From contig JBBQKP010000047.1 in NCBI GenBank assembly GCA_038326995.1, positions 1-19,649 of the forward strand: DNA of 19,649 nt, read 5' to 3'. Numbering within the stretch: position 1 is the stretch's first letter; each line of letters begins with the position of its first letter. The notes beneath the pieces were generated by a model. The model was not told where the DNA came from and made no database searches. It saw only the letters and a program-made list of their open reading frames with translations. The DNA comes from JBBQKP01 sp038326995 (GTDB lineage Bacteria > Planctomycetota > Phycisphaerae > Tepidisphaerales > Tepidisphaeraceae). A program made the position numbers and the translations under genes. Positions 6,778 to 14,008 of the stretch are shown one piece after another.

Positions 6778-8876
6778 AGCCGCAGCAGATTGGCAATATC
6801 GTTATAAGTGACAAATACGAAGAAGCTGAGGATGACGACGAGCCCGAGAATTTGTGCCGCGGCCATTAGGCGCGGAGAGGGTGCCTTGCCGATTATTTTC
6901 TCCAGCAGCAGGAAGCAGAAATGCCCGCCGTCGACGACGGGGATCGGCAGGAAGTTCACGACCGCGAGATTCGCCGAGATGATCGCCAGGAACCAGAAAA
7001 GCCAGTCCGTGCCACGATCCGCGAAAATGGATCCCGCGTGGACGATCCCGACCGGCCCCGAGAAATTCGCCAGCGGAACCGAGCGGTCGTAGAACGCGCG
7101 CTTGAGCGTGACGTAGGTTTTGAGAATCAGATCGCGTGTCTCGCCCACCCCCCACCAGACGGCCTGGAGCGGGTTGTTGGTCTTACGCGGCAAAATCATG
7201 CCTTCCAACGGAAGCGAGTGCGTGTAGCGATTGCTTTGCAGCAGCGTCTGCTCTGCCTCATCAAGAGAGAATGAGACAGCGAGGTCCTGGCCGTTGAGTG
7301 TGCCAGCGACTTCGATTGGACTGCCCGCAACGGCGGCGGTCAGCACGCGATGAACGTCACTCCAGGTTTCGACGGTTTGTCCGTTGATGCGGGTCACCGC
7401 CGTGCCGGGTGGAATTTTCGAGCGCAAACCGGGACGCGAGGCGTTCTGTTGCGGGGCATCAATCGGAGTCGCGACGACGCACGCCTCTTCGGGCGAGAGC
7501 TGGATATTCAGCCCGCGTAACCCTCGATCGATTTTGTAGTTCGGGTTGACGTTTTTCACCTCGACGATCTTGCCGTCTCGAAGCAATTCGAAGTCGAGCT
7601 TAATTCCCGCCTGGCCCGCACGCGCGACGATCTGCCTGAAAAGCTGCGTGCTGGGGTTCTGCACCGTATTGCCTGCGGAGTCGCGGATGAGTGTAACGAC
7701 GTCGCCGGGCTGAAAGGTTTCCCACACGGGCGAATCTTTCATGATCGATTCGATCCTTGCGCGCGGCGAGAGCCCGGCGAAGCTCAGTACGCCGCTCGAT
7801 GATGGAAGCCAGATCGGCTTGGTAGAAACGATCTCATCTCGTCCGTCGCGGGTCTTGATGCCGATGGCAATGGGTTTGCCGCCCGATGCCTGAAGCGCCT
7901 TGTCGAGCACGCGCATGCCTTCGATTTCAGCAGACGTGTTGGCGGTCGAAACGGGCGTGCCTTGCACGGAGGTGATGGTCGCGCCGCTCCAGAGCGCGTA
8001 GTCAGTGGTGTCGAGTGATTTTGCCCCAGCTCGCGCCTCGGCGACTTCTTCGGGCGTAAAAATCGCGGCCGGGCCGGCCATGCGGCTAGGCGGGGCGATG
8101 CCGATCGAAAGCATGCCGCGTGACGCTTCACTGGCGACGGGTCGAATGGTTTTTGTGATGCGCTGGCCGTCGCGTTCGATGATGATCGGCACGGCCGTGT
8201 CGGGCGGAAGCAGAGGCGTGTTGAACGTCAGTTTCGTGAAGTCGTGCAACACCACGCCGTTGAGTTCAATAAGCCTGTCCCCGACTTCGAGCCCCGCGAG
8301 CTGTGCCGGCGAATTGGGCATGACCTGACCGACGATCGCGGCGGGCGTCTTGAATCCGTACAGAAACAGTCCGCAAAATAGCGCACCCGCGAGAATGATG
8401 TTCATCACCACGCCCGCGGAAATGATCACCATACGCTTGCCGACGCTTTTTCGGTTGTAGCTGCGTGAATCCGTGCTGGTGGCGGTGGGATCGGTGTCGT
8501 CCTGGCCGAGCATTTTCACATATCCGCCGAGAGGCACCCAGTTCAGGCGATATTCTGTCGGGCTGAGTCCGATATCCGTGGCGGCGGCGTCGAGCCGTTC
8601 CATGTCGCTTGGCAACGCAAGAATCGGCGATCGCGGCGAGGTGGATTGCAGCGATTCGAGTCGTGCTCTGGCGCGCTCCTCGTACTCCTTTACTGTTGCC
8701 CCGACTCGAAAACCAAGGCCCTTTCGCCATGTCAGCAAAGACTGACCGAAGCCGACGGCGAATTGCTCCACCTTTACGCCGGCCCATTTGGCGGCCAGGA
8801 AATGCCCCAGTTCGTGCCAGAAAATCACGAATCCGAATCCGAAAATGAGAAGCGCGTAGTTGAAAATCGTTTGCAT
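6774..8876 (-). CDS. rseP: RseP-type site-2 zinc metalloprotease
   Basis: This membrane-embedded protease performs regulated intramembrane proteolysis. In other bacteria its substrates include anti-sigma factors and leftover signal peptides. The first transmembrane helix carries HELGH (residues 21-25), with His21, His25 and Glu22 as zinc ligands and catalytic base. The final helices carry FLPIPVVDGGHF with Asp649 as the third ligand. A PDZ domain follows the second membrane segment (about 179-250, GQVMPNSPAQLAGLEVGDRL). Two further PDZ-like stretches lie near residues 370-420 and 485-540. At 700 residues it is much longer than the roughly 450 of E. coli RseP. An insert of about 45 residues separates the GFG motif (42-44) from the LNWVPLGGYVKML motif. 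The usual partner dxr is absent, and the gene overlaps rnd. No Shine-Dalgarno sequence precedes the ATG. Confidence 0.95.
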   Translation of the reverse strand: MQTIFNYALLIFGFGFVIFWHELGHFLAAKWAGVKVEQFAVGFGQSLLTWRKGLGFRVGATVKEYEERARARLESLQSTSPRSPILALPSDMERLDAAATDIGLSPTEYRLNWVPLGGYVKMLGQDDTDPTATSTDSRSYNRKSVGKRMVIISAGVVMNIILAGALFCGLFLYGFKTPAAIVGQVMPNSPAQLAGLEVGDRLIELNGVVLHDFTKLTFNTPLLPPDTAVPIIIERDGQRITKTIRPVASEASRGMLSIGIAPPSRMAGPAAIFTPEEVAEARAGAKSLDTTDYALWSGATITSVQGTPVSTANTSAEIEGMRVLDKALQASGGKPIAIGIKTRDGRDEIVSTKPIWLPSSSGVLSFAGLSPRARIESIMKDSPVWETFQPGDVVTLIRDSAGNTVQNPSTQLFRQIVARAGQAGIKLDFELLRDGKIVEVKNVNPNYKIDRGLRGLNIQLSPEEACVVATPIDAPQQNASRPGLRSKIPPGTAVTRINGQTVETWSDVHRVLTAAVAGSPIEVAGTLNGQDLAVSFSLDEAEQTLLQSNRYTHSLPLEGMILPRKTNNPLQAVWWGVGETRDLILKTYVTLKRAFYDRSVPLANFSGPVGIVHAGSIFADRGTDWLFWFLAIISANLAVVNFLPIPVVDGGHFCFLLLEKIIGKAPSPRLMAAAQILGLVVILSFFVFVTYNDIANLLRL

Positions 8877-9013
8877 GCGAGTAGTCGATTGTTGATCGTC
8901 TGGAGAAGAAAGTCGAGTGGGCGATCATGTGGACGAAATCTGCGGCGATTTCCAGTTGTAATCCTCGACCGTTCCATCTGTGTGGGATGTGCCGTGAGGT
9001 TTGGTCGGGCGGA

Positions 9014-9040
9014 TTGATTCGAGGTGTTTTTCTAGATAAT
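9014..9040 (+). promoter_or_regulatory. Possible promoter of the exported unknown gene
   Basis: TTGATT (9014-9019) and GATAAT (9035-9040) resemble sigma-70 -35 and -10 boxes. The spacer is 15 bases, shorter than the usual 17. The site lies 60 bases before the ATG at 9100, inside the 223-bp divergent gap with rseP. No other signal stands out in that gap. Confidence 0.3.
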
Positions 9041-9099
9041 CACTCTCGCAGACATCAGATTGCGCGTAGCAGAGGTCTATTAGTGTCGATTGGATTGCT

Positions 9100-9897
9100 A
9101 TGCACCCTGAGAACATGACAGATGTGGCCCGTCCGATTGACCTCAACACTCGGCGATCATTACAGGCACGCGTCATTTTATGTGTGAGCACATTGGCAAT
9201 CGTTCTCGCGGCGACCAGCAGTGCCCAACCTCAAACACAACCCCAAACACAACCTCAAAGACAGGCGCAAACAAGTGCTCAAAGTCAGACGGCCGCGACT
9301 GCGCCCACACTGAAATCGACGCAGTCGAATGACGATTCGCCCGCAAGCGTACGCGTCGCTCGGCAGGATAATTCTGGCGATCTCTGGACGCAGGTCGTTG
9401 AAACGTTTGCCCTTCGCATCACGGCAGCGTCAAGTGATAGGTCGGAGATCGTCGCGCCCACGGGCGCAGCGCGGGCGTTCGACGAGACGGAATCCATAGC
9501 CCTCGACGAAGCGGCGGTGGCGTGGCGTGAAATGCGGCTGGTCTCGGCACGCGCCTACCGCGCACCGGCCGTCTCCATCGCAAGCGACCTCGCCGACGAC
9601 CTCAAGGCCGCGGGAGATGTTCCCAATTTGATCCTTTCGAAACTCGTCCCCGACGATGCGAATGAACTGCGCCGATCCGCCGATGCGGTCGCACTTCGCT
9701 TCATCGATGAAATGCTCGCACCCCGGCCCGGCGAGGCGATAGCGGTGATTGCCCTCATTGATCAGCAGTCGCCCGAGCCTCGTCTGGTGCTGCTGCTCTT
9801 GCGTGGGCTGGAGTCGCAAAACGCAGGCCGAGCACAGCGGCCGATGATTGCGGGCGTATTGTTTGGCGACCTCGATCAGGCCGTGCGTGCGAAGTGA
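9100..9897 (+). CDS. Exported protein of unknown function, Gln-rich linker
   Basis: This family is not recognised. The 265-residue product has a charged N-terminus (about 1-22), a hydrophobic stretch (ARVILCVSTLAIVLAAT, about 23-39) and an Ala-Gln boundary in SSAQPQ. Together these look like a cleavable signal peptide. Next is a Gln/Pro/Thr-rich linker built on a 12-base tandem repeat, then a mixed alpha-rich domain from about residue 90 (DLWTQVVETFALRI, FIDEMLAPRPGEAIAVIALIDQ, RLVLLLLRGLES). The product is therefore probably periplasmic or membrane-attached. The first ATG (9100) has no ribosome site. The in-frame ATG at 9115 has GAG five bases ahead and is an alternative. It is divergent from rseP and converges with the PIN-like gene. 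The window offers no clue to its role. Confidence 0.7.
   Translation: MHPENMTDVARPIDLNTRRSLQARVILCVSTLAIVLAATSSAQPQTQPQTQPQRQAQTSAQSQTAATAPTLKSTQSNDDSPASVRVARQDNSGDLWTQVVETFALRITAASSDRSEIVAPTGAARAFDETESIALDEAAVAWREMRLVSARAYRAPAVSIASDLADDLKAAGDVPNLILSKLVPDDANELRRSADAVALRFIDEMLAPRPGEAIAVIALIDQQSPEPRLVLLLLRGLESQNAGRAQRPMIAGVLFGDLDQAVRAK
9226..9273. repeat. 12-bp in-frame tandem repeat (QPQT units)
   Basis: Four 12-base units at 9226-9237, 9238-9249, 9250-9261 and 9262-9273 follow the pattern CAACCTCAAACA, with the last unit diverged (CAGGCGCAAACA). They encode QPQT, QPQT, QPQR and QAQT just after the predicted signal peptide. The length of this spacer could vary between strains. Confidence 0.8.
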
Positions 9898-9919
9898 AGA
9901 ACCAATCTTCAATTTAGAT

Positions 9920-9947
9920 CAGCCGACAGTTCTCAGCCGACAGTTCT
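9920..9947. repeat. 14-bp direct tandem duplication at the PIN gene stop
   Basis: CAGCCGACAGTTCT occurs twice head to tail (9920-9933 and 9934-9947), and a diverged third start, CAGCCCGACA, follows from 9948. The second copy ends on the first base of the stop triplet (9947-9949) of the minus-strand PIN-like gene. The duplication lies in the short gap between two convergent genes. Confidence 0.85.
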
Positions 9948-10324
9948 CAGCCCGACAATCCGTGCGGCAACTGGGCGACCTTCACCCGCGATTCTGTCAT
10001 CGTGTAAAGCCGGCCAGGCGTGAGGCGCTTGTAACGATCGAACAGCCGATCTATTGCATCGTCCTGTTCCACGGTGCCGCCTTCCAGTTGAAGGAAAACG
10101 AGCGAGCGGACGAACTTGACGGGATTGGCGCGGGCGAAGGTGACCAGCGCTTTGTCATTGGTGATGACGTCGAGTTGTTTCTGGTGTGCGGCCTGGAGCA
10201 GATCGGCCGGCTCGGCGCCGGAATCGATTCCAACTTCTACGGCGGTTTGGGCCGAATGGCCGTGGCGGGTCAGCGCGTCGCGCGCGGTTTTGGTGTCGAG
10301 AGATCCGTGTATGAGCCATCGCAT
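9947..10324 (-). CDS. Small PIN-like (DUF5615-like) protein
   Basis: This is a 125-residue protein with the layout of short PIN-like nucleases. It opens with a beta strand and an early Asp (MRWLIHGSLD, Asp10), has a helix and the R-HGH segment of this group, and an acidic position (Asp41 in EPADLLQAA). Then comes LDVITNDKALV, which matches the 'vlvTrDkdf' strand and acidic site (Asp57) of DUF5615-type proteins. The usual LLDEN start motif is degenerate, so the active site may be altered. Such proteins are often thought to be toxins, but no small antitoxin gene is adjacent. The upstream gene (62 bases away) encodes a membrane protein. The ATG has no ribosome site. The fold assignment rests on pattern only and the function is unknown. 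Confidence 0.62.
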   Translation of the reverse strand: MRWLIHGSLDTKTARDALTRHGHSAQTAVEVGIDSGAEPADLLQAAHQKQLDVITNDKALVTFARANPVKFVRSLVFLQLEGGTVEQDDAIDRLFDRYKRLTPGRLYTMTESRVKVAQLPHGLSG

Positions 10325-10386
10325 AAGAAGTGCAGTGTCGTGGAATGAGCCGGGTGAGCAAGCATCTGGTGGCCCCGATCAAAACA

Positions 10387-11100
10387 TTACGCCCGGGCGA
10401 CCTTGCCCAATTCCTGCACCAAATGCTCGGGCCAGCGGTCGACGAATTCTTGAACCCATTCGACATTCTTCTCAAATTGTTCCGGTGACCAACGCCCTTC
10501 GATGATCGCCAATGTGCCCGTCGAGATCATCAGTCCAGGCGGCTCGATTTCGAGCAACCATTGCATCATTCGCGGGTCGAACAGGTCGTAGGCCAGTTTC
10601 TTGTCCTTGCAACTGATGTGGAATTTTCGGCTGAACTCCGCGGACTCAAAATTGATATCTTCAAACCCCAGCGTGCCTGCGATTCGGTCGAAGAATCCCT
10701 CTTTTCGGAAAGAGAGATCCTGTGCGAACCGATAGGGCAGCGTGACGATGAGATAGCTGTGGTTGTGTGTCGTGGTCGAGCGATTTTTTCCGGAATTGTC
10801 GGTGGTCTTATATTGGTAATCGCCCATCAGCAATGCCGACTTCTCGCCGCGGCAGTTGATGAAACCGGTGAAGGTGTTCATGACGCACCGCGAGTGTCCG
10901 CGATTGAAGGTCGCAAACAGCGATAGCTTGCTCGGGATGGCGGTGGATGTGCCCGGAGCAAAAGCTAATCCCAGCCGAGTGGACAGCGCGAGAAACGCCT
11001 CTCGCCGCAGCTTCGCCGTCTTGTTGCCATGGATCGCGCCGAGGATCAAAAGCGCCACGAACGCCGCGATGAAAATGAAAACGATGATGTTGGGTTCCAA
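10387..11100 (-). CDS. Membrane-anchored conserved protein of unknown function
   Basis: The function is not recognised. One N-terminal transmembrane helix (IIVFIFIAAFVALLILGAI) is followed by a basic stretch (HGNKTAKLRREA). The rest is a soluble domain with RGHSRCVMNTFTG, a MGDYQYKTT segment, TTTHNHSYLIVTLPYRF and LGFEDINFESAEFSRKFHI. The domain is therefore probably cytoplasmic and anchored at its N-terminus. The frame is open up to a TTG at 11136. I chose the TTG at 11100 because AGGAGA (11107-11112) lies six bases before it, nothing similar precedes the earlier TTG, and this start places the membrane helix directly at the N-terminus (237 residues). The acetyltransferase gene ends 51 bases upstream and may share a transcript. 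Confidence 0.75.
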   Translation of the reverse strand: MEPNIIVFIFIAAFVALLILGAIHGNKTAKLRREAFLALSTRLGLAFAPGTSTAIPSKLSLFATFNRGHSRCVMNTFTGFINCRGEKSALLMGDYQYKTTDNSGKNRSTTTHNHSYLIVTLPYRFAQDLSFRKEGFFDRIAGTLGFEDINFESAEFSRKFHISCKDKKLAYDLFDPRMMQWLLEIEPPGLMISTGTLAIIEGRWSPEQFEKNVEWVQEFVDRWPEHLVQELGKVARA

Positions 11101-11151
11101 TTCCGTTCTCCTGTCTGAAGAAAACCACTCGACCAAATGATTCGGGAGAAA

Positions 11152-11688
11152 CTACTCCGGCGAAACATAGGGCAAAACGGGAATTCGAATCCCGCGCGGT
11201 GTCGGCAGTGCCTTTTCCGCATCGATTCGCGGCACGTCCGTCAGCTCGCGAACCATCGCGATCTCGTCGCAGTTCTGATTTTTCGGACACTTCACGCAAT
11301 CCGTCCACACTTTTAGCGGCAGTGTCTCCTTTGCGACGACGACGAACTGCAGCTTTGCAAAAAATGTCTCTTCGTACGTGAGTGACATGAGCTTGCGAAT
11401 GCCCATCCGCCTCGCCTCGCCGACGCACCACTCGACGAGCGAGCGGCCGACGCCTTTGCCCTGATGACCCGGCGCGACTGCGAGTGCCCGCACTTCGGCA
11501 AGGTCAGCCCAGATGATGCCGACGGCGACGCAGCCGATGACCGTTTTGTTCTCTTCAAACACGCCGTAGTCGCGGATCGTTTCGTAAAGCTGTGCGTGAT
11601 TTTTAAACAGCATTCGACCCGCACCGGCGTGATGATTCACGATCTCGGCGATCACGGGCACGTCGATAATGGATGCTGGGCGTATCAC
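11152..11688 (-). CDS. Short ArgA-type amino-acid N-acetyltransferase
   Basis: This is a GNAT-fold enzyme, most likely N-acetylglutamate synthase for the first step of arginine biosynthesis. The 178-residue product begins directly with the domain (MIRPASIIDVPVIAEIV). It has GCVAVGIIWADLAEVRALAVAP and the acetyl-CoA loop PGHQGKGVGRSLV (about 73-85). It then carries the signature of short ArgA-like synthases: LTYEETFFAKLQFVVVAKETLP, KVW-DC and a cysteine-containing CVKCPKNQNCDEIAM stretch. About 30 extra C-terminal residues are not typical. The amino-acid kinase domain of classical ArgA is absent, as expected for this class. The start is GTG with no ribosome site. No other arg gene adjoins it. 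A different GNAT substrate cannot be excluded. Confidence 0.82.
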   Translation of the reverse strand: MIRPASIIDVPVIAEIVNHHAGAGRMLFKNHAQLYETIRDYGVFEENKTVIGCVAVGIIWADLAEVRALAVAPGHQGKGVGRSLVEWCVGEARRMGIRKLMSLTYEETFFAKLQFVVVAKETLPLKVWTDCVKCPKNQNCDEIAMVRELTDVPRIDAEKALPTPRGIRIPVLPYVSPE

Positions 11689-11734
11689 GGTTTAGAAGTC
11701 GGCGATGAGAAATCGTCAGTTCGGAGCTAGCAAT

Positions 11735-11803
11735 GCACAGGTCGGAAACCCGTGCCACCTCTGCTACCTGTAAAATGTCGGCAGCACCGGTCTCCGGCCG
11801 GTG
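11735..11803. repeat. Paired palindromes, REP-like element
   Basis: Two hairpins lie 29 bases apart in the gap between ridA and the acetyltransferase gene. The first pairs GCACAGGT (11735-11742) with ACCCGTGC (11748-11755) around a CGGAA loop, allowing one G-T pair when read as RNA on the minus strand. The second pairs CACCGG (11785-11790) with CCGGTG (11798-11803) around a seven-base loop. Neither has a U-tract, so they are not standard terminators. The arrangement resembles repetitive extragenic palindromes. Copies elsewhere in the genome cannot be checked here. Confidence 0.5.
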
Positions 11804-11860
11804 TTTAGTCTGCATATATAGTTGGCATCGCTATTCCCACAATCATGGTGTGACATAGAG

Positions 11861-12313
11861 CTAGACCTCGAACACGAATTCGATTTCGACGCTCGCGCCC
11901 AGCGGCAAGGCCGATACTCCGACGGCGGCGCGGGCGTGTTTGCCGGCGTCGCCGAGCAGTTCGATGAGAAAGTTGCTCGCGCCGTTGGCGACCTGCGGCT
12001 GCTGTGTGAAGCCGACGTCGCTCGCGACGAACACGCCCAGCCGAACGACGCTCTTGATCTCATCGAGCAGGCCGATCGAGTCGACCGCCGCCAGCGCATT
12101 GATCACGCAAATTTTCGCCGCGGCATGAGCTTTATCGACGTCGCAGCTGCTGGGCACGGCCCCGCTTGCCGTGAGCTTGCCGTCCTTCATCGGCAATTGT
12201 CCTGCGACAAAGATGAGATTACCGACGCGCTTCGCGGGCACATACGCGCCGAACGGACCGGCGAGTCTAGGCACTTCCACGCCTATTGAACGAAGCGTCT
12301 CTGTGAGTTTCAT
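11861..12313 (-). CDS. RidA family (YjgF/UK114) protein
   Basis: RidA proteins hydrolyse reactive enamine/imine intermediates released by PLP enzymes; some subfamilies have other roles. The 150-residue product has the family pattern: PFGAYVPAKRVGNLIFVAGQLP near the start, a central helix (AHAAAKICVINALAAVDS), VVRLGVFVASDVGFTQQPQVANGAS, and the C-terminal HARAAVGVSALPLGASVEIEFVFEV. Arg128 corresponds to the substrate-binding arginine. Its extended N-terminus and the FTQQP segment place it in a RidA-like subgroup rather than the archetypal enzyme. The frame is open 48 codons further up, but that part lacks family similarity, so the ATG at 12313 is preferred. There is no ribosome site. A possible co-transcribed acetyltransferase gene lies 172 bases downstream. 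Confidence 0.88.
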   Translation of the reverse strand: MKLTETLRSIGVEVPRLAGPFGAYVPAKRVGNLIFVAGQLPMKDGKLTASGAVPSSCDVDKAHAAAKICVINALAAVDSIGLLDEIKSVVRLGVFVASDVGFTQQPQVANGASNFLIELLGDAGKHARAAVGVSALPLGASVEIEFVFEV

Positions 12314-12442
12314 TACCGCATTACATAGTCGGGAAAGCCCTGAGGCAAATTGAGGCGTCGAGCATCGCTGGCTGGATGGTGCCGTGTTACAATTTTTCGC
12401 AGTCGCACTGTGCGGCCGAGGTTTTTCAAAAGGAGTTTGGAT

Positions 12443-13132
12443 ATGCGTATAGAACATAATTCAGTGTGGAAAAAAGCGTTGATCGGGTTCGCCGTTGCGG
12501 GGGTGTCGCTTCTAGGTATGGGGAAATTAATTGTCGCGGGTGAGCCGGCTGTTTCGCAGAGCCCGGCTGAGTTTATTGCACAGGCAACCATCACCGAAGC
12601 TGCGGGCGATATCCGCGCCGTCGAGATCGTCATCGCTCAAGCCGCCGCCGCTGCCTTGCAGGAGTCGGGTCCGTCGGCCGTGCTTCAGTTCGTGGTCAAG
12701 AGCGACCGAGAGCGGATCGAAAAAGATCTCTCCACCAACAAAGAACTTCTTGAAAAGTACGCGGCGTCGGTCAAGACCATTCGCAACAACTGGAAGAAGC
12801 GCTTCAACGCGCCCTTCGCGCCCATTGGCGATGCGGAGTGGACCAAGTCGCTCAAAATGACATTCCTTTTTCAGAACAAAATTCCGCGGGCCGATGTTAT
12901 TTTCCCCAGCTACAACGGTCGGAGCAAGTACGAAATGCACCTGTTGAAGAACGCCGACGGCAAGTGGCTGATCGCACTGCCCGACACGGTGAAGGGCGCG
13001 GACTTCGCGCAGACGATGCTGAACAATGTCAGACAAGTCGCCGAGCGGGAAACGCCCGAGCAGAAGACCACCGCGTATGAATCGATCATCACCAACACAC
13101 TTCACGGGCTGAATTACCGGCCGAATCCGTAA
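12443..13132 (+). CDS. Exported protein of unknown function
   Basis: No family is recognised. The 229-residue product begins with a basic N-terminus and a hydrophobic segment (ALIGFAVAGVSLLGMG, about 12-27), a likely signal peptide or membrane anchor. After a linker there is an Ala-rich helix (about 58-75) and a charged helical stretch (SDRERIEKDLSTNKELLEKY). The C-terminal part is mixed alpha/beta (KMTFLFQNKIPRADVIFPSY, KYEMHLLKNADGKWLIALPD) and resembles a small extracytoplasmic binding or stress domain, but this is only an impression. The frame is open from 12350, but the ATG at 12443 has a strong AAAGGAG seven bases upstream, which decides the start. It is divergent from the ridA-family gene and converges with the TIM-barrel gene. 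A TACAAT box at 12388 lacks a clear -35. Confidence 0.78.
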   Translation: MRIEHNSVWKKALIGFAVAGVSLLGMGKLIVAGEPAVSQSPAEFIAQATITEAAGDIRAVEIVIAQAAAAALQESGPSAVLQFVVKSDRERIEKDLSTNKELLEKYAASVKTIRNNWKKRFNAPFAPIGDAEWTKSLKMTFLFQNKIPRADVIFPSYNGRSKYEMHLLKNADGKWLIALPDTVKGADFAQTMLNNVRQVAERETPEQKTTAYESIITNTLHGLNYRPNP

Positions 13133-13139
13133 GAAATTT

Positions 13140-13163
13140 ATCGCAAGTCAAACCTTGCGATTT
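13140..13163 (+). terminator. Hairpin at the convergent gene ends
   Basis: ATCGCAAG (13140-13147) pairs perfectly over eight bases with CTTGCGAT (13154-13161) around a six-base loop. It begins eight bases after the stop of the plus-strand exported-protein gene. The following TTT is a short U-tract, so termination on the plus strand would be modest. The stop codon of the minus-strand TIM-barrel gene (13148-13150) lies in the loop. Confidence 0.5.
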
Positions 13164-13981
13164 AAAAAATCGAACGCCGCCCGGGCCACACCCGAGGCGG
13201 TTGTTTCGTATGGATATAGTTCGACTGTCACGTGGCCGACATAGTTCGTGTCGGCGAGCGAGCGGAAAATGCTGTCGAAGTCGATAACGCCTCGGCCGGG
13301 CGTGAGGTGCTGGTGCACGCGGTTTGCGCCGATGTCTTCGAGATGGACGTGAACGATGTCGGCGTGCATGTCGCGGATCACGCGGGCCGGGTCCTCGCCC
13401 ACACAGAACAGATGGCCAATGTCGCAGTTCATCTTCACCATCGACTCGCCTGCGAAAAACTTTCGCTTGAACTCGCTAAACTCGGCGGCGGTCTGGATGA
13501 ACAAGCCGGGCTCGGGTTCGATGGCGATGAACACGCCCGTCTTGCGTGCGGTGTCGATGCACTGCTCCAGTGATTCGGCAAAGCGGTTGCCCGCCTCGTC
13601 GCGTGACATGTTGCGCCCAATCAACGGCCCGCCGGGCTGAATCGAAACCGTCCTGCACGCGAACTCCGCGGCCAATTCGAGCGAGCGATTCGTGTGGTCG
13701 ATTCGCTTCTGCAATTCGCGCGGATCTCTTTCGATCCACGTCGGGTTGTAGGTGTCGCCGTCGACGAAGTGCGTGAAGGCGTTGACGTTGCTCACGAACA
13801 TGCCCCGGCCGTCGAGCTGCTTACGCGTTTCTTGCCGCCTGACCTTGTCGAAAGTCAGTGGATACGCGTGATGAAGGTCCGCCATGAGCTCGACGCCCGC
13901 GTAGCCGATCTCGCCCAGCACATCGATCGCACGAGAGAGTGTGTCTTGTTTGAAAGCATTGGAAGAGAAGGAGAGATTCAT
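13148..13981 (-). CDS. TIM-barrel sugar isomerase/epimerase-like protein
   Basis: This 277-residue cytoplasmic protein belongs to the xylose isomerase-like TIM-barrel superfamily (AP-endonuclease family 2 fold). Members include sugar-phosphate isomerases/epimerases and related metal enzymes. Visible strand ends carry likely metal ligands: EIGYAGVEL (Glu31), FIAIEPEPG (Glu155 or Glu157), MNCDIGHL (Asp187, His190), IVHVHLEDI (His211/His213) and VTVELYP (Glu254). The PGRGVIDFDSIFRSL stretch is typical of epimerase-like members. The substrate cannot be read from the sequence. The gene is the last of a closely spaced minus-strand set (27 bases after the ABC ATPase gene). The ATG at 13981 has only a weak AGGT upstream. 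Its 3' end contributes to a hairpin shared with the convergent gene. Confidence 0.85.
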   Translation of the reverse strand: MNLSFSSNAFKQDTLSRAIDVLGEIGYAGVELMADLHHAYPLTFDKVRRQETRKQLDGRGMFVSNVNAFTHFVDGDTYNPTWIERDPRELQKRIDHTNRSLELAAEFACRTVSIQPGGPLIGRNMSRDEAGNRFAESLEQCIDTARKTGVFIAIEPEPGLFIQTAAEFSEFKRKFFAGESMVKMNCDIGHLFCVGEDPARVIRDMHADIVHVHLEDIGANRVHQHLTPGRGVIDFDSIFRSLADTNYVGHVTVELYPYETTASGVARAAFDFLNRKV

Positions 13982-14008
13982 AAAAGTAAAACCTGATTTC
14001 GAGAAACA

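Noticed and set aside
8266..8928. Minus-strand 220-codon ORF overlapping the start of rseP in another frame
   Set aside because: The overlapping rseP frame carries the HELGH protease motif and conserved membrane segments; this frame is Arg/His-rich with no domain.
8925..9191. Minus-strand ORF of 88 codons across the rseP upstream region
   Set aside because: It overlaps the start of the plus-strand exported-protein gene, has no ribosome site and encodes no recognisable domain; composition looks random.
12388..12393. TACAAT as the -10 box of the exported-protein gene at 12443
   Set aside because: No acceptable -35 box lies 16-18 bases upstream, so it is not listed as a promoter feature.
12314..12457. 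N-terminal extension of the RidA-family ORF
   Set aside because: The extra 48 residues lack family similarity and cover the promoter and ribosome-site region of the divergent gene; the ATG at 12313 fits the family length.
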